A stretch of 64,000 bases of DNA from Phragmites australis (GCF_958298935.1 NC_084932.1:5559501-5623500); one strand, 5' to 3'; counted from the stretch's first letter, positions 44,694 through 56,865 are shown. A program made the numbers and translations. The notes: generated by a model not told the origin, from the sequence alone.

Positions 44694-47600
44694 CTAGGTC
44701 GACGTCCACTCCAAAAGGAGGTAGCGTGTCAAATTGATTGTAGTCTTCGTCGTTGATGACTTCTCCACTCTGACAATCCAACTTTTTCCTTGAAGAAGCA
44801 CGTGGTGCTTCTTCTTGTTAGCCGGGTCTGAGTCTTTTACATAGAAGACTTGCATAACATCTTTCGCAAGTACGAATGGTTCTTCTCTGTATCCGACGAG
44901 TTTCTGGTCTACTGTAGTCATACTGTACTTGTCGATCTTCACGCCCTCTGGGAGTCTGACTCATTGGCACCGGAAAAGAGGAACTTTTAATACTCCATAG
45001 TTGAGCTCCCAGATCTCCTATATGAATCTATAGTAGGTCTCCCTTTTGCCATTGCAGTCAGAGGCATCTATACAGACACCGCCATTTTAGTTGGCACTCT
45101 TATTATCTTGTGATCTCGTATAAAATGTACAGTCCTTTATGTCATATCCTTGGAATGTGTGGATTGTAGTTGATGGTCCGTGAGCCAACATATTCAACTG
45201 AGCATGTTCTCTATGCTTATCCATCACCTGTCTATGTAACCAGGCACCAAAATTATCTTGGTGCTCTCGCATGATCCAAACATTGGACTTCCCTGGGTTT
45301 TTAGTGCATAGCATCTTCTGGTGTTCTTCGACATACGTGGCCTCTACAACTAATTGATGCAGAACTGCAAAATGTGATTGCGTGAATGAAACGGGGTCGT
45401 TAGTGCGTAATGAGTTTGCACCTATCGTCCCTTTCCCCTGTAGCCTCCCATCATGACGAGGTACACGCGCACCAATCAATTTGAGATTCATGTAGTCAAC
45501 GCAAAAATCGATGACCTTCTCAGTTCCCCATCCCTCGGCCATGCAGCCTTCCGACCGATTTTGGTTACGAACATATTTCTTTATAACTCCCATGAACCTC
45601 TCAAAAGAGTATATCTGATGTAGAAACACAGTGCCAAGAATTCGTATCTCTTTCACAATGTGAGCAATGAGATGCACCATGATATCAAAAAAAACGATGG
45701 AGGGAAACACACCTCGAGCTAGGATAGAGTCTTGACCACGTCTTCCTACAACTTATCTAGCTTTGTCGAATCGATGGCCTTCTGTGATATCGCATTGAAG
45801 AATGAACACAACTTTATGATTAGGTTTCAGACCTTCGACGGCAGAATACATCTAATTGCAATTAGAAGCATCTGTGTCATCATCACATGACAATTATGAG
45901 ACTTCATGCCAGTTAATTTCAAATCTTTCATGTTTACTAGTCTCTTTATGTTGGCGGAGTAACCGGATGGAACTTTGATTCAATGCAAGCACTTGCGCAT
46001 TGCAATTTTCTTCGCGTTGCTCAGACTGTAGCTAGAGGGACCAAGATATTTGTCACCTTCTTTCATATCTTCGGCATGTAGATCCTGTCTGAGTTTCCAA
46101 TGTGTCAGGTCCTTCTGTGCTTGTAGTGTATCCTTTGTTTTTCCAAATATGTCTAGTAACATACCAATCAAGCTATCACACACGTTCTTCTTCATGTGCG
46201 TGACAACAATTGCGTGTCGAACCACCAAATTCGGCCAGTAAGCTAAGTCATTAAAAACATATTTCCTTTTGAACATAGGAGCTCTAAGATTAGATTTCAG
46301 AATTGGTGTACTCCCGCGTCCCTTTCCAAGGATAACCCTAAGTCTCTTTACCATCTCATATACGTGTCTCCCGGTGCGATACTTAGGAGATGATCAAGTC
46401 TCAAGTTTCCCATCAAAATCTCTCATGTTGCTATGGTACAGGTGATCCTTGCGAAGAAATTTACGATGACCTAGGTATATCATTTTTTGATAGTTCTAAA
46501 TCCACAAGCTCTCTGTTTCATCCAAGCAATGCACGCATGCACAGTAGCCTTTGACAGTCTGGTCCGATAGGTTATCAAGGGTTGACAATTCTTAGACTGT
46601 TACGAATAGCATTGCGCGTAGGGTGAAGTTCTCTCGTTTGTATTCATCCCATACCCGCACACCATCGTTCCACAATGTTACAAGATCTTCCATTAATGGT
46701 TTCAGGTAGACATCGATATCGTTGCCAGGTTGCCTCGGTCATTGTATCAACACCGATATCATAATGTACTTTCACTTCATACACAACCAAGGAGGAAGGT
46801 TGTAGGTACATAGAGTCACAGGCCAAGTGCTATGACTATTGCTCATGTTGCCAAATGGATTCATCCCATCCGTACTCAACCCAAATCTTATATTCCTCAC
46901 ATCTTCTGCGAAAAGGCTTCTTATATTTCCTATCGATGTTTCTCCACTGCGTAGAATCAGCGGGGTGTCTCAGCATTCCATCATCCTTGTGCTCCTTGAC
47001 GTGCCATTACATCAATTCGGCATGCCTTTTGTTCGCGAATAAACGCTTCAAACGGGGGACTATAGGAAAATACCACACCACCTTGACGGGAGGGCTTTTC
47101 TTCTTTCCTTCACCATCGATATCATCACTGTCACGCTTGTACTGTGTTGCACCACAAACCAGACACGCTTCCAAGTCTGCATGCTCTTTGCAATACAACA
47201 TTCAATCGTTTGGACATGCATGCATTTTTTGTACTTCCAACCCCGATGGGTACACAATTTGTTTGGCCTGGTACGTGTTTTCTGGCAGCACATTTCCCTT
47301 TGAAAGTAATTTCTTCAAGAACAATAACAACTCTATGAAGCTTGTATCAGACCACCCGTTGCTTGCATTCAATTGTAGCAGTGAAAGCACGATATGCAAC
47401 TTTGTGTGCTCCTTCTCGCGACTTAGGAACAATGGTGTTTTAGAGTCCTCTACCATACGCTAGAACTTTTGAAACTCTCTTCCATTGAAGTTCCCCTCCC
47501 CATCGCACAACATCTGCTCCAGATCATCATCATCAACCAACATCTTCTCTAGATCATCATCGACCAACATATCTCCGACAGGTGACATATTTGTGTATTC

Positions 47601-47907
47601 GTTAGCCGGCATATCGGTGCACAAGTCTTTATCTTCTCTGTCAATGTGTTGCCCTTCCTGTACGATCTCATCTTCACCGTGCATGGTCCAACAGGTATAG
47701 CCAGACATAAAGCCCTTGGTATCAAGTGAGAATGTATTTGCTGGTGGTGGAAAACTGCTTCTTGTTCTCACAATCGACGCATGGACAACACATGTATTTA
47801 GACTGTGTATTTGACTTATGCGTCGCGGCTGCTACTAGGAAATACTTCACGCCGTTCTTGTACTCTGCGCTCACACGACTCGCATCGTACATCTATCTTC
47901 TGTCCAT
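44694..47907 (-). pseudogene. Left-arm CACTA transposase (tnp2, DUF4218, DUF4216)
   Basis: It starts at ATG 47907-47905 after an AG acceptor with MDRR, a stop where Trp is expected, then MYDASRVSAEYKNGV: the transposase-associated N-terminal domain. Next come an acidic stretch, LQLNASNGWSDTSFIELLLF, CLVCGATQYKR and VVWYFPIVPRLKRLFANK (tnp2). AYWPNLVVRHAIVV and VCDSLIGMLLDIFGKTKDT give the middle of tnp2, which the right arm lacks. DUF4218 reads FFDIMVHLIAHIVKEIRIL to EGWGTEKVIDFCVD, and DUF4216 covers FQGYDIKDCTFYTRSQDN and MTTVDQKLVGYREEPFVL. Several stops and frameshifts. The protein would cut and join CACTA ends in an active element. Confidence 0.82.
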
Positions 47908-47976
47908 CTACAATTATATCATTATTGTAAATCCATATTCAAAATATCTAGAAGATTTTTTAATCACCAACAAATA

Positions 47977-48720
47977 AATTACCTCCCCATATCCTACCAG
48001 CAATTAGCCCAGGTTGGAGGAGCCGCCTTTTGTGCTTTCGCATCCACTTCCAATGAGTGTTTGTTAGTGTCATTCCTAGAAATTTTCATTATTATTCAAC
48101 CCTTATGTATGACTAATTAAGTAAAAATGAAAAATAAATACGCTCACATATAAAGTTTCTATATTAGAGCTTGCTAATTAAGTAAAATATAAAAAATATA
48201 ATTGGATCTTGCTACATACCTAAATTTTATGGCGAAATTTTCTAATTCATTGCTCATACCTAGAGTATCCATATTGGAGCATGCTAATACAAGTGAACTC
48301 TGGATTTTTCCCCAACAGCAAGCAAGCTTCTAGCAGGAACCTCTTGAGCTCAAGTAAGTTGAAATCCCCAAGGTTAATCCTATATTTATCATTTTAACTC
48401 AAAATGTTACTAAAAAACCAAAGTTGATCTTATCCCTATAGAGACCTAGGCAAATCTTCAAAGTTGATCCTAATGAACCATAGGAATAAATTTAGAAGTC
48501 TATAATATAGAAACTTTAGGTATGAGCATATTTATTTTTTATTTTTAATGAATTAGAAAAATTATCCATGATATTTAGGTATGTAGCAAGATCCAATTGT
48601 ATTTTTATATTTTATTTAATTAGCAACCTCAAATATAGAAACTTTAGGTATGAGCATATTTATTTTTCATTTTTCCTTAATGAGTCCTAGATAAGGGTTG
48701 AATAATAAAGAAAATTTCTA
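47977..48720. repeat. Centre of the inverted duplication
   Basis: Left sequence 47990-48290 is the inverse of about 48480-48750: for example GGGTTGAATAATAA, ATTTATTTTTCATTTTT and GGTATGTAGCAAGATCCAAT appear in both orientations. The unpaired core is about 48290-48490 and includes two AAAGTTGATC-type short repeats. No CACTA terminus, LTR end or gene is seen in it. Confidence 0.8.
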
Positions 48721-48891
48721 GGGATGTCACCAACAAATACTCATTGGAAGCAGATGCAAAAGCAAACAAAAGGAGGCTCCTCCAACCCGGGCCAATTGCC
48801 GGTAGGAGATGGCGAGGTAATTTATGTGTTGGTGATCGCAAAATCTTCTGGATATTTTGAATTTGGATTTACAATAATGATATAATTGTAG

Positions 48892-51232
48892 ATGGATAGA
48901 AGATGGATGTACGATGCGAGCTGTGTGAGTGCAGAGTACAAGAACGACGTGGAGGGTTTCCTGGTAGTAGCCGTGGTGCACAAGTCAAATACACAGTCTC
49001 AATACATGTGATGTCCATCCGTCGATTGTGAGAACAAGAAGCAGTTCTCCACCACCCAGTAGATATATTCCCACTTGATGCCAAGGGGCTTTATGCCTGG
49101 CTATACCCGTTGAATCGAGCATGGTGAAGCTGAGATCGTATAGAAAGGGCAATACATTGGAAGAGAAGATGAAGATATGTGCACCGATATGCCGGTCGAC
49201 GAATACATCGATATGCTATCTGCTGGAGATACGTTGGCCGATGATGATCTAGAGGAGATGTTGGCCAACGTCGACGTCGATGATCTGGAGCAGATGTTGC
49301 ACGATGGGGAGGGGAACTTCACCAATGAAAGAGAGTTTCAAAAGTTCCAGCGTATGGTAGAGGACTTTAAAACACCGTTCTTCCCGGGCTGCGAGAAGGA
49401 TCACACAAAGTTGTGTACCGTGCCTTCACTGCTGCAATTGAAGGCAAGCAACGGGTGGTCCGATACAAGCTCCACAGAGTTGTTACTGTTCTTGAAGAAA
49501 TTGCTTCCAAAGGAAAATGTACTGCCAGAAAACATGTACCAGGCCGAGCAGGTTGTGTGCCCATTGGGGTTGGAAGTGCAGAAAATACATGCATGTCCAA
49601 TTTGCATGTTGTATCGTAGAGAGAATGCGGACTTGCAAGCGTGTCTCATCTGTGGTGCAGCACGGTACAAGTGTGACGGTGACGATATCGATGGTGAAGG
49701 AAAGAAGAAAAGGCTTCCCGTGAAGGTGATGTGGTATTTTCCTATAGTCCCCCGTTTGGAGCGTTAATTCATGAACAAACGGCAAGTTGAACTGATGCGA
49801 TGGCACACCAATGAGCGCAAGGATGATGGAATGCTGAGACATCCCGCTGATTCTATGCAGTGGAGAAACATCGATAGAAAATACAAGAAGCCCTTTGCAA
49901 AAGATGTGAGGAATATAAGATTTGGGTTGAGTATGGATGGGATGAATCCATTCGGTAACATGAGTAGTAGTCATAGCACTTGGCCTGTGACTCTATGTAT
50001 CTACAACCTTCCTCCTTGGTTGTGTATAAAGCGGAAGTACATTATGATGCTGACGCTGATACCAGGGCTGAGGTAACCTGGCAACAATATCGATTTCTAC
50101 CTGGAACACAGATGCTTCCAATTGCAATTAGAGGTATTTTGCTGCCGAAGGTCCGAAACCCAATCATAAAGCTGTGTTCATTCTTCAACGCGATATCACA
50201 AAAGACCATTGATCCGACCAAGCTAGATAAGCTGCAGGAAGACATGGTCGAGACTCTATCCTAGCTTGAGGTGTTGTTCCCTCCATCGTTTTTTGATATC
50301 ATGGTGCATCTCATTGTTCACATTGTGAAAGAGATACGGATTCTTGGCACCGTGTTTCTGCATCAGATGTACCCTTTCAAGAGGTTAATGGGAGTTCTTA
50401 AGAAATATATTCTAAACCAAAATCAACTAGAAGGCTGCATGGCCGAGGGCTGGGGAACCGAGGAGGTCATTGATTTCTGCGTTGATTGTTGTGCCTGTAT
50501 CTCGCCATGAGGGGAGGCTACACTAACGACCCCATTTCATTCACGCAAGCACATTTCGTAGTTCTGCAACAATCAGTTGTAGTGGACTCGTATGTCGAAG
50601 AACACCAGAAGATGCTACGCACCAGAAACCCAGGGAAGTCCGATGTTTGGATCGCGTGAGAGCACGGAGATCATTTTGGTGCTTGGTTATGTAGACAAGT
50701 GATGGATAAATAGATAGAGTGTGCTTAGTTGAATGTGTTGGCTCATGGACCGTCAACTACAATCTTCACATTCCAAGGATATGACATAAATGGCTATACA
50801 TTTTATACGAGAGCTCAGGATAATAAGAGCTCCAACCAAAATAGCGGTGTCCGTATAGTTGCCTACGATTGCAATGGAAATAGGGAGACCTACTACAGAT
50901 TCATAGAGGAGATATGGGAGCTCAACTATGGAGTGTTAAAGGCTCCTCTTTTCTGGTGCCAACGGGTCAAACTTTTAGGGGGTGTGAAGACCGACTAGTA
51001 CGGTATGACTACAGTAGACCAAAAACTCGTTCAATATAGTGAAGAACCATTCGTACTTGTGAATGATGTTATTCAAGTCTTCTATGTAAAGGACCCAGAC
51101 CCGACTAACAAGGAGGAGCGTCACGTGGTTCTTCAAGGAAAAAGAAGGATTGTCGGAGTGGAGAATGTGTTGACGAGGAAAACTACAATCAATTTGACGC
51201 ACTACCTCCTTTCGGAGAGGACGTCAACCTAG
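48892..51232 (+). pseudogene. Right-arm CACTA transposase with internal deletion
   Basis: Starts at ATG 48892 after acceptor ATTGTAG: MDRRWMYDASCVSAEYKNDV, the transposase-associated domain, keeping the Trp the left arm lost. Then an acidic stretch (49177 on), LQLKASNGWSDTSSTELLLF, CLICGAARYKCD, VMWYFPIVPRLER, a stop, MNKRQVELMRWHTNERKDDG and FGLSMDGMNPFGNMSSSHST (tnp2). About 820 bp of the tnp2 middle is missing near 50090-50150 compared with the left arm. DUF4218 follows (FFDIMVHLIVHIVKEIRIL, 50290-50500). DUF4216 ends the gene (LNYGVLKAPLFWCQRVKLL, MTTVDQKLVQYSEEPFVLV) with a TAG at 51230-51232. Broken by stops and the deletion. Confidence 0.82.
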
Positions 51233-51424
51233 GTCCAATGGAAGACACCGACGAACCTCCCTATGTATGCCGTGATCATAATGAAGGGAAAATCATTAAG
51301 ACAAAGTAGCTAAATTGTATTAATTACTATGTACAAATTTGTTTTAGATGCAATTATACCTCACTTTTGTTATGGAAGCTTCAATTGCTCTGGGCGCACG
51401 CGTGACAAAAAACAATTTTTTTGC

Positions 51425-51960
51425 ACCCCACGGTACCAACACTGAAAGGGGTTTCACTGTCGGTTGACATATTGGGCCGGCAGTGAAACTACTTTCACTG
51501 CCGGTGGATTTATTAAGCCCACAGTGAAAGTAGTTTCACTGCCGATCATCTTATTGAGCCGACAGTGAAGGTACTCTTTCAAATTTAAATAAATATGTAT
51601 TAGGATTTTAGGTCAACAAAATATTAATAACTATAGATAGTACAAACTCAATCGAAAACTCTTGAGTAGCCCAGCGGTTTGTTCATTCTTACTTGGTGAA
51701 GGTCGTGGGTTTGATTCTTTGGTGCACGCGTGAAACAAAAACAAATTGTTTGCACCTCGTGGTACCAACAGTGAAAGGGGTTTCACTACCGGTAGACATA
51801 TTGGACCGGTAGTGAAACTACTTTCACTGCTGGTGGACTTATTGGGCCGGCAGTAAAAGTAATTTCACTGTCGATCGTCCTATTGAGCCAGCAGTGAATG
51901 TACTGTTTCACTGCCGGTGCTCATATTGAACCGGCAGTGAAAGCCCTCCCCTATATAATT
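51425..51960 (+). promoter_or_regulatory. CACTA subterminal-repeat block and TATA box, right arm
   Basis: Two related blocks (about 51430-51575 and 51750-51950) carry many TTTCACTGCCGGT and GGCAGTGAAA motifs in inverted pairs, and TATATAA lies at 51952-51958. It mirrors the left block, with one extra copy. It stands between the two genes rather than at the element tip. Confidence 0.65.
51660..51725 (+). other. tRNA-like A-box/B-box pair, right arm
   Basis: TAGCCCAGCGGT at 51667-51678 matches the A-box form TRGCNNAGYNGG. GGGTTTGATTC at 51707-51717 approximates the B box GGTTCGANTCC. Spacing and order fit a tRNA or tRNA-derived SINE head. It partners 44105-44170. Confidence 0.45.
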
Positions 51961-53012
51961 GCTCGACGCCTGACCTCTGACACTTCAAAAAAATTTCCCG
52001 GCATGTGCCCTCTGCGCCGAAACGTTGCCGTTCTTAGAGCCCCATTGTACCCGGCCTGGAGGCCACCGTCCCCTTCCCTGGAGCCATGCCGTCCCCGTCC
52101 CAAAGGCCATTGTTTCCATCCTCGATGCCACCGTCCCCCGTCCCGCTCGTGCCGCCGTCATTCGCACCCGCCCGCCTCACCGGCCAATAGAGCAAAGGTA
52201 AATTTTATCATCACCTCCCTCCCTACTCTATTAATCTGGACAACAAGTTACATGTGCTTTATGCTCTGTGATGAAACAATGCACTGAGACTGGGCTTGAT
52301 TTCTGAGTACACTAGCATATACCTGGATGGTACTTGTTGTATGTTCGGTTCTGTACTTGTACACTGAGAAATCCATGTTTGTTTGGCTATCCAGTGCAAT
52401 ATATATTAAATTGATCCCTGGATGTGTGATGCTATGAGTTCAAAGTTTGTCTAATGTACATGATACTTGGTAAATTGTTATGTTAGCTTCTTTGAGCAGT
52501 CATTTTGCAAATTGATATTTAGTTCTCCTACATGGGCACTTTCTTATTTGTTCTGTTCAAAGTTTGTGCACTTTGTTGGCATAGCAGCCATGTCCATGAT
52601 GATGTCTTAAATTTTGAAGAACTAGATCACGTTCTATTTGCAAGCTGAAATCTCAGAAACATTGCCCTGTCTATGATGTATTCACTAGAACTATTAGGGA
52701 GCAGAACTTTAATAATTCTGGGGCCAATTGTTACTCAATATCTGAGAGCAGTTTTACACAAATTATGTTCCTCGTGTCCATTACTTTATGTATACATGAT
52801 GAGAGATACTGTCCTTTATGGCTTGTTGTCTTTTTATCTCAAGATCATGTGTAATGAATACTCTTGAACAGTCTCTTGTATTTTGATATGTGGTATGATA
52901 TCCATGCTTTTGAAATACTAGTTGGTTTGGCTATCCAGTGCAATACTAGTTCAGAGAGCATTAGTGTGGTTTGTAGTATATCATTTTTGCATATTCTCTG
53001 AAATTTAGGACT
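51961..53012 (+). other. Leader and intron-like region of the right-arm outward transcript
   Basis: A Pro/Arg/His-rich GC-rich stretch (52000-52190) is followed by AT-rich intron-like sequence to 53012. No domain. It corresponds to the place of the extra sequence in the left arm. Confidence 0.4.
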
Positions 53013-53015
53013 GCT

Positions 53016-53273
53016 ATGACATGTTATGTTGTTCACCGTGGTCGCCAAAGTGGAGTGTTCTCCAGTTGGGAGGAATGCCACACACAAGTTAATGGATTCA
53101 AAGGAGCATGTCACAAAGGGTACAAGTCCAAACATGTAGTTGTTGCGGCATACAACAGTCAAATCATCCAAGCTGAGATAAAATTGGCTAACTTCAAAAA
53201 TAAGAAGTGTGACGTCACGTGTAAAGATGTTATAATCCTAGTTCTGGTTGTAATCATCATTATTTTGCTATGA
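53016..53273 (+). CDS. RNase H1 N-terminal-like domain with C-terminal hydrophobic tail, right arm
   Basis: An 85-residue frame: MTCYVVHRGRQSGVFSSWEE, CHTQVNGFKGACHKGYKSK, VAAYNSQIIQAEIKLA, then KDVIILVLVVIIIILL and a stop. It keeps the aromatic, GR-x-x-GV-[FY] and GF-x-GA-x-[YF]-KGY positions of the RNase H1 hybrid-binding domain, and the hydrophobic tail of the left-arm copy. No internal stop. The left copy has a few extra residues in the hinge and after the tail. Its survival in both arms, when neighbours are full of stops, is notable. Role in the element is unknown. Confidence 0.65.
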   Translation: MTCYVVHRGRQSGVFSSWEECHTQVNGFKGACHKGYKSKHVVVAAYNSQIIQAEIKLANFKNKKCDVTCKDVIILVLVVIIIILL

Positions 53274-53513
53274 TGATGTGACTTGTAAGATCAATGTGTC
53301 AATTGTCAATACCTTTATGCTTATTTTGCCTCGTAAGATGTGACATCTTTTTGTTAAATGTGGTCATAATGTACTCAATTACAATATTGTATTTGTATGC
53401 ATTCTATCTAACGACTCCTTCATGGTTATCTCACTCTATCGACAGTCTCTCTCCCTCCCTCGTCGGCTTTATCACTATTTGTAGAATACTCAACCGCTCG
53501 TCGTTCTCGCATG

Positions 53514-56480
53514 CAGAACTTCCAGGAAGGGATGGCACCACCAACCACCAATTAGGCCCAGGTGCCAGAAGGAGATGTAGTGCTGCCGTCAAACATTGAA
53601 GAAGGTAGCCCGAACCACTACCTCAACCTGGAACAAACAGACGCCTGTGGAGGCGATGAGGTAATTCATAAGTAGATGAATGCATATGTTCTACATATTA
53701 TCGTATAGGTTCCCGATAGTTTTTTCGCTTATGCGCAGATGCTTGATGCTTCGGAGGGTCACGACAATGAGCAATCCCAAGAGCGGCATCGTGTCCTAGG
53801 TCCCTCGAAGATGCCTACGGGACTATTTGTGACCACGGTGGTCTCACCAGCAGGGGAGCCAACTGCACTTGAGAGAGTTCTGGGGCCATACAAGTCAGTC
53901 TATGGGATTGTTGTTAAGGATCACGTGCCCATCAGCTACAGATTATGGACTGGTGAATGAGGTGATCAACACGTGGTTCCTGATTCGATCAAGAATGACA
54001 TCTTGTGGCCCAAGATATTAGAGAAGTTCGACTTCCCTGAAGGGTCAGATATGGAAGTAGTTAAGTGTAAGACGCTAATGATCATGGGCCTTTCATTTAA
54101 GAACTGGAATGGCACACTGAACAGAACGTATGTGCAGAAAGGTACAATGCCAGATTTCTGTAAGTGGCCACAAATGGAAGATCATTGGCAAGCCTTTGTG
54201 GAGTACAAGTCATTAGAAAAAGCACAGAAGTTGAGTAAGGTGAACAAAGCGAACTCAAAGAAGAACCTCTACCCCCACAAAGTCGACAGTCGTGAGTACG
54301 TGAGGAAAGAATAGCAGTGGCAACAATAACTAGATCAACTATGAGAGAGAGGTGTCAAGCCTAAGATGGAGGGCTGGAGCAATCGATTGACACGCTTCCT
54401 TCTTGGGAGGGATGCTTCTTACTCATCTGATGGAAGCTTATGCTTTACAACCTCCAAAGACCAGAAAGTGACGCAAACTCTTGCAAAAAAGCTTGCGGAA
54501 GCCCACGAGCAATCTGCACAAGGCTCTTTCAAGCCAGATAGGGGTAGGGATGAGCTCACCTTGGCCCTGAGAAAGAAGGAGCACAGTGGTCACACTCGAG
54601 GCATTGGGATGATGGTTGGAAATATGGATTCCCAAGCGATGTCGACAGTTATAAGAGTTGAAAGAGATCTCAAGCAGAGCAAGAGGCAGAACAAGCTAGG
54701 ATGATGCAAATGCTTGAACAAGTGCTACAACGTGAGAGGGAACATACAGATGAAAAGATAGCACAAGTGGTACAACAAGCCCTCATGCGTGAATGAGGCG
54801 CCATTGTGATCGATCGGGAATGGCCTGCAACATCTCCTAATGTTGCGCGCTCCAACCCCGGTGCTCGTCGGAGTAGCTGTGCATCCACGGGAGTACCGGG
54901 AGCTGACCCCATCACTTATCCTATGGACCTCATCAAAGCACAGACACCGTGTGAACTACACATTGGTGCTAGAAATATTACCATCAAGGTGACTTTTGGT
55001 GTGGCTTATCCCTACGACTCCCATAAACATTTTCACGGATGTCCGATACCGAAGGGCTACACCATGGTTGAAGTAGACAACGCAGTTGACCAGTACCGTC
55101 ATGTTGAGGTGGATTAGGAGGGGGCGAACAATATAGGAGAGAACGAGCACACATCCATCACATGGGAGAAGCCTACATAGTGTTTTCACTAGGGACAGCT
55201 ATCAAGAATCTCTACTCTCCACTATGCCTCGAGCTGTCATCGCCTCGAAGATCTCCCTCTCCTCAACCATCTCCCAAAAGAAGTCCACCTCCTCAGCCAT
55301 CGCCTAGAATAAGTCCAACACGCAAGAAGCCAACACCATCAACAAGCCGGCCATCAGCTCAGAAAACAAGATCAGGTTCTAAAACATCCAAGCAGATGAC
55401 ATCATCTAAGAAGCCGGTGGCATTTAAGAAGTTGGCGGAACCCAAGGATGTCTATTCACTCACTGCTGAGGAAACCAAAAAGATTGTGGACGCTAGTGTC
55501 ACGACTCATTTATATCCTCCACCACCTCCACCGAAGCCTGTTGTGCCTGAAGATACCATGAAAGTTTTCATGCATATGACCAAATCTAAATAGACGGGGG
55601 CAGCTTCAAGTAAGCCGCTGAGTGACTATGAACGTATCAGTAAGAAGCAAGCTAAGAGCAAATCAGCTCCAATCGTTTAGGATGCTCCAAGCATTAGGGA
55701 CTTCCTGGCTACTTCTGGACTATCAGTAGAAGAACTAGCATGACTTACTGCGGGAGCAGATATTGCAAAGTTGGATGTTACATGGCCGTTTGAGTTGACC
55801 AAACCTTTGGTCAAACCAAGTATAGAAAGAAACCTTACAACTCAAATACACCGATTACATCAGTAGTACTTGGATCAACCCAGGCAGGGTTTGTAGGCGT
55901 TCCTCATAAGATACACAGAAGAATATTTCCTCAACGGGGATGACTTCTTCTGGGTGTATTTCAAGGACTTGTATGAACTGTACAAGAAAGATGCTCTCGA
56001 CGTGGCTATAGTCAGAGCGTGGACTCTGTAAGTGACTTATGTATATAAATCATACAATATGATCTTGTACCTTGAAATTGCATGGCTAACTTCTCTATTT
56101 CGTAGAATGGAGAATCGCACATGCAGACAATAATTTGATCGTAAAGTAGGATTCATCGATCCTGGGCTTATGAACCAGACGCTTGTAAGGGAGAGTCCAG
56201 ACGTCACTGAGAACTACATATTGAAGTGTTTTCTTCACCACCAATACAATAAATTCATACTCTTACCCTATAGCTATGAGTACGTGCTTGTGCGCATGGG
56301 TGTTCTGCTTTTATGGGCAACTCAATTCTAGTACTAATTTGCTATGGTAACATAATATTTCTACAGCTTTCATTGGATCCTCCTTGTCATCCACCCAGAC
56401 TTGAGCAAGATCATTGTCTTGGACTCACAAAAGAGAGCTCAGACGACTTACCAAAACCTCATCGACATGCTAAATAGGTA
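53514..56480 (+). pseudogene. Right-arm Transposase_24 plus Ulp1 gene, catalytic-Cys exon deleted
   Basis: Begins MQNFQEGMAPPTTN, then a stop, with donor GTAATT after GGDE (53662). Next exon from 53739: VLGPYKSVYGIVVKDHVPI, stop at 53958-53960, VVPDSIKNDILWPKILEKFD, LMIMGLSFKNWNGTLN, KANSKKNLYPHKVDSREYV (Transposase_24). Then come ITIKVTFGVAYPYD (54980-55020), a Pro-rich linker at 55230-55340, SLTAEETKKIVDASV and DVTWPFELTKPLVKP. The Ulp1 His is in FHWILLVIHPDLSK (56371-56373) and Asp in IVLDSQ (56422-56424). Homology to the left arm stops near 56655 and resumes at its subterminal region, so the exon carrying the catalytic Cys is missing. Also broken by several stops. Confidence 0.7.
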
Positions 56481-56865
56481 AACTTGATCATTTCATCGTC
56501 TCGACGATTGCATCTAAGTTTAATTAGTATTCATATTCACGTACAGGGTGTACACAAGATACCATAAAAAGAGTGTTATTCACTTTCCATTCAGGAATGA
56601 GTATAATGTAAAAACAGACTTTCCGGTATGCACGGAATATTCATGTCTTTCTATCTCATTGTATGCATGTATTGAGTGGGAGAGAGACAGAAAGATCAAA
56701 GAGAGAGAGGGAGGACAGAGAGGGAGGATAAGTCCGGAGTAGAAGGGGGGAAGCACAACACTGCCGGCTGAAACCACCAGCCGGCAGTGATACCCAGGGC
56801 ATCACTGCCGGACGATGGAGCCGGCAGTGATAGTCTCCGACTATCACTGCCCGTTACCCACTGTA

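Noticed and set aside
47977..48720. A CACTA 5' terminus or target duplication at the palindrome centre
   Set aside because: No CACTACTA-like end or matched triplets could be found there on either strand.
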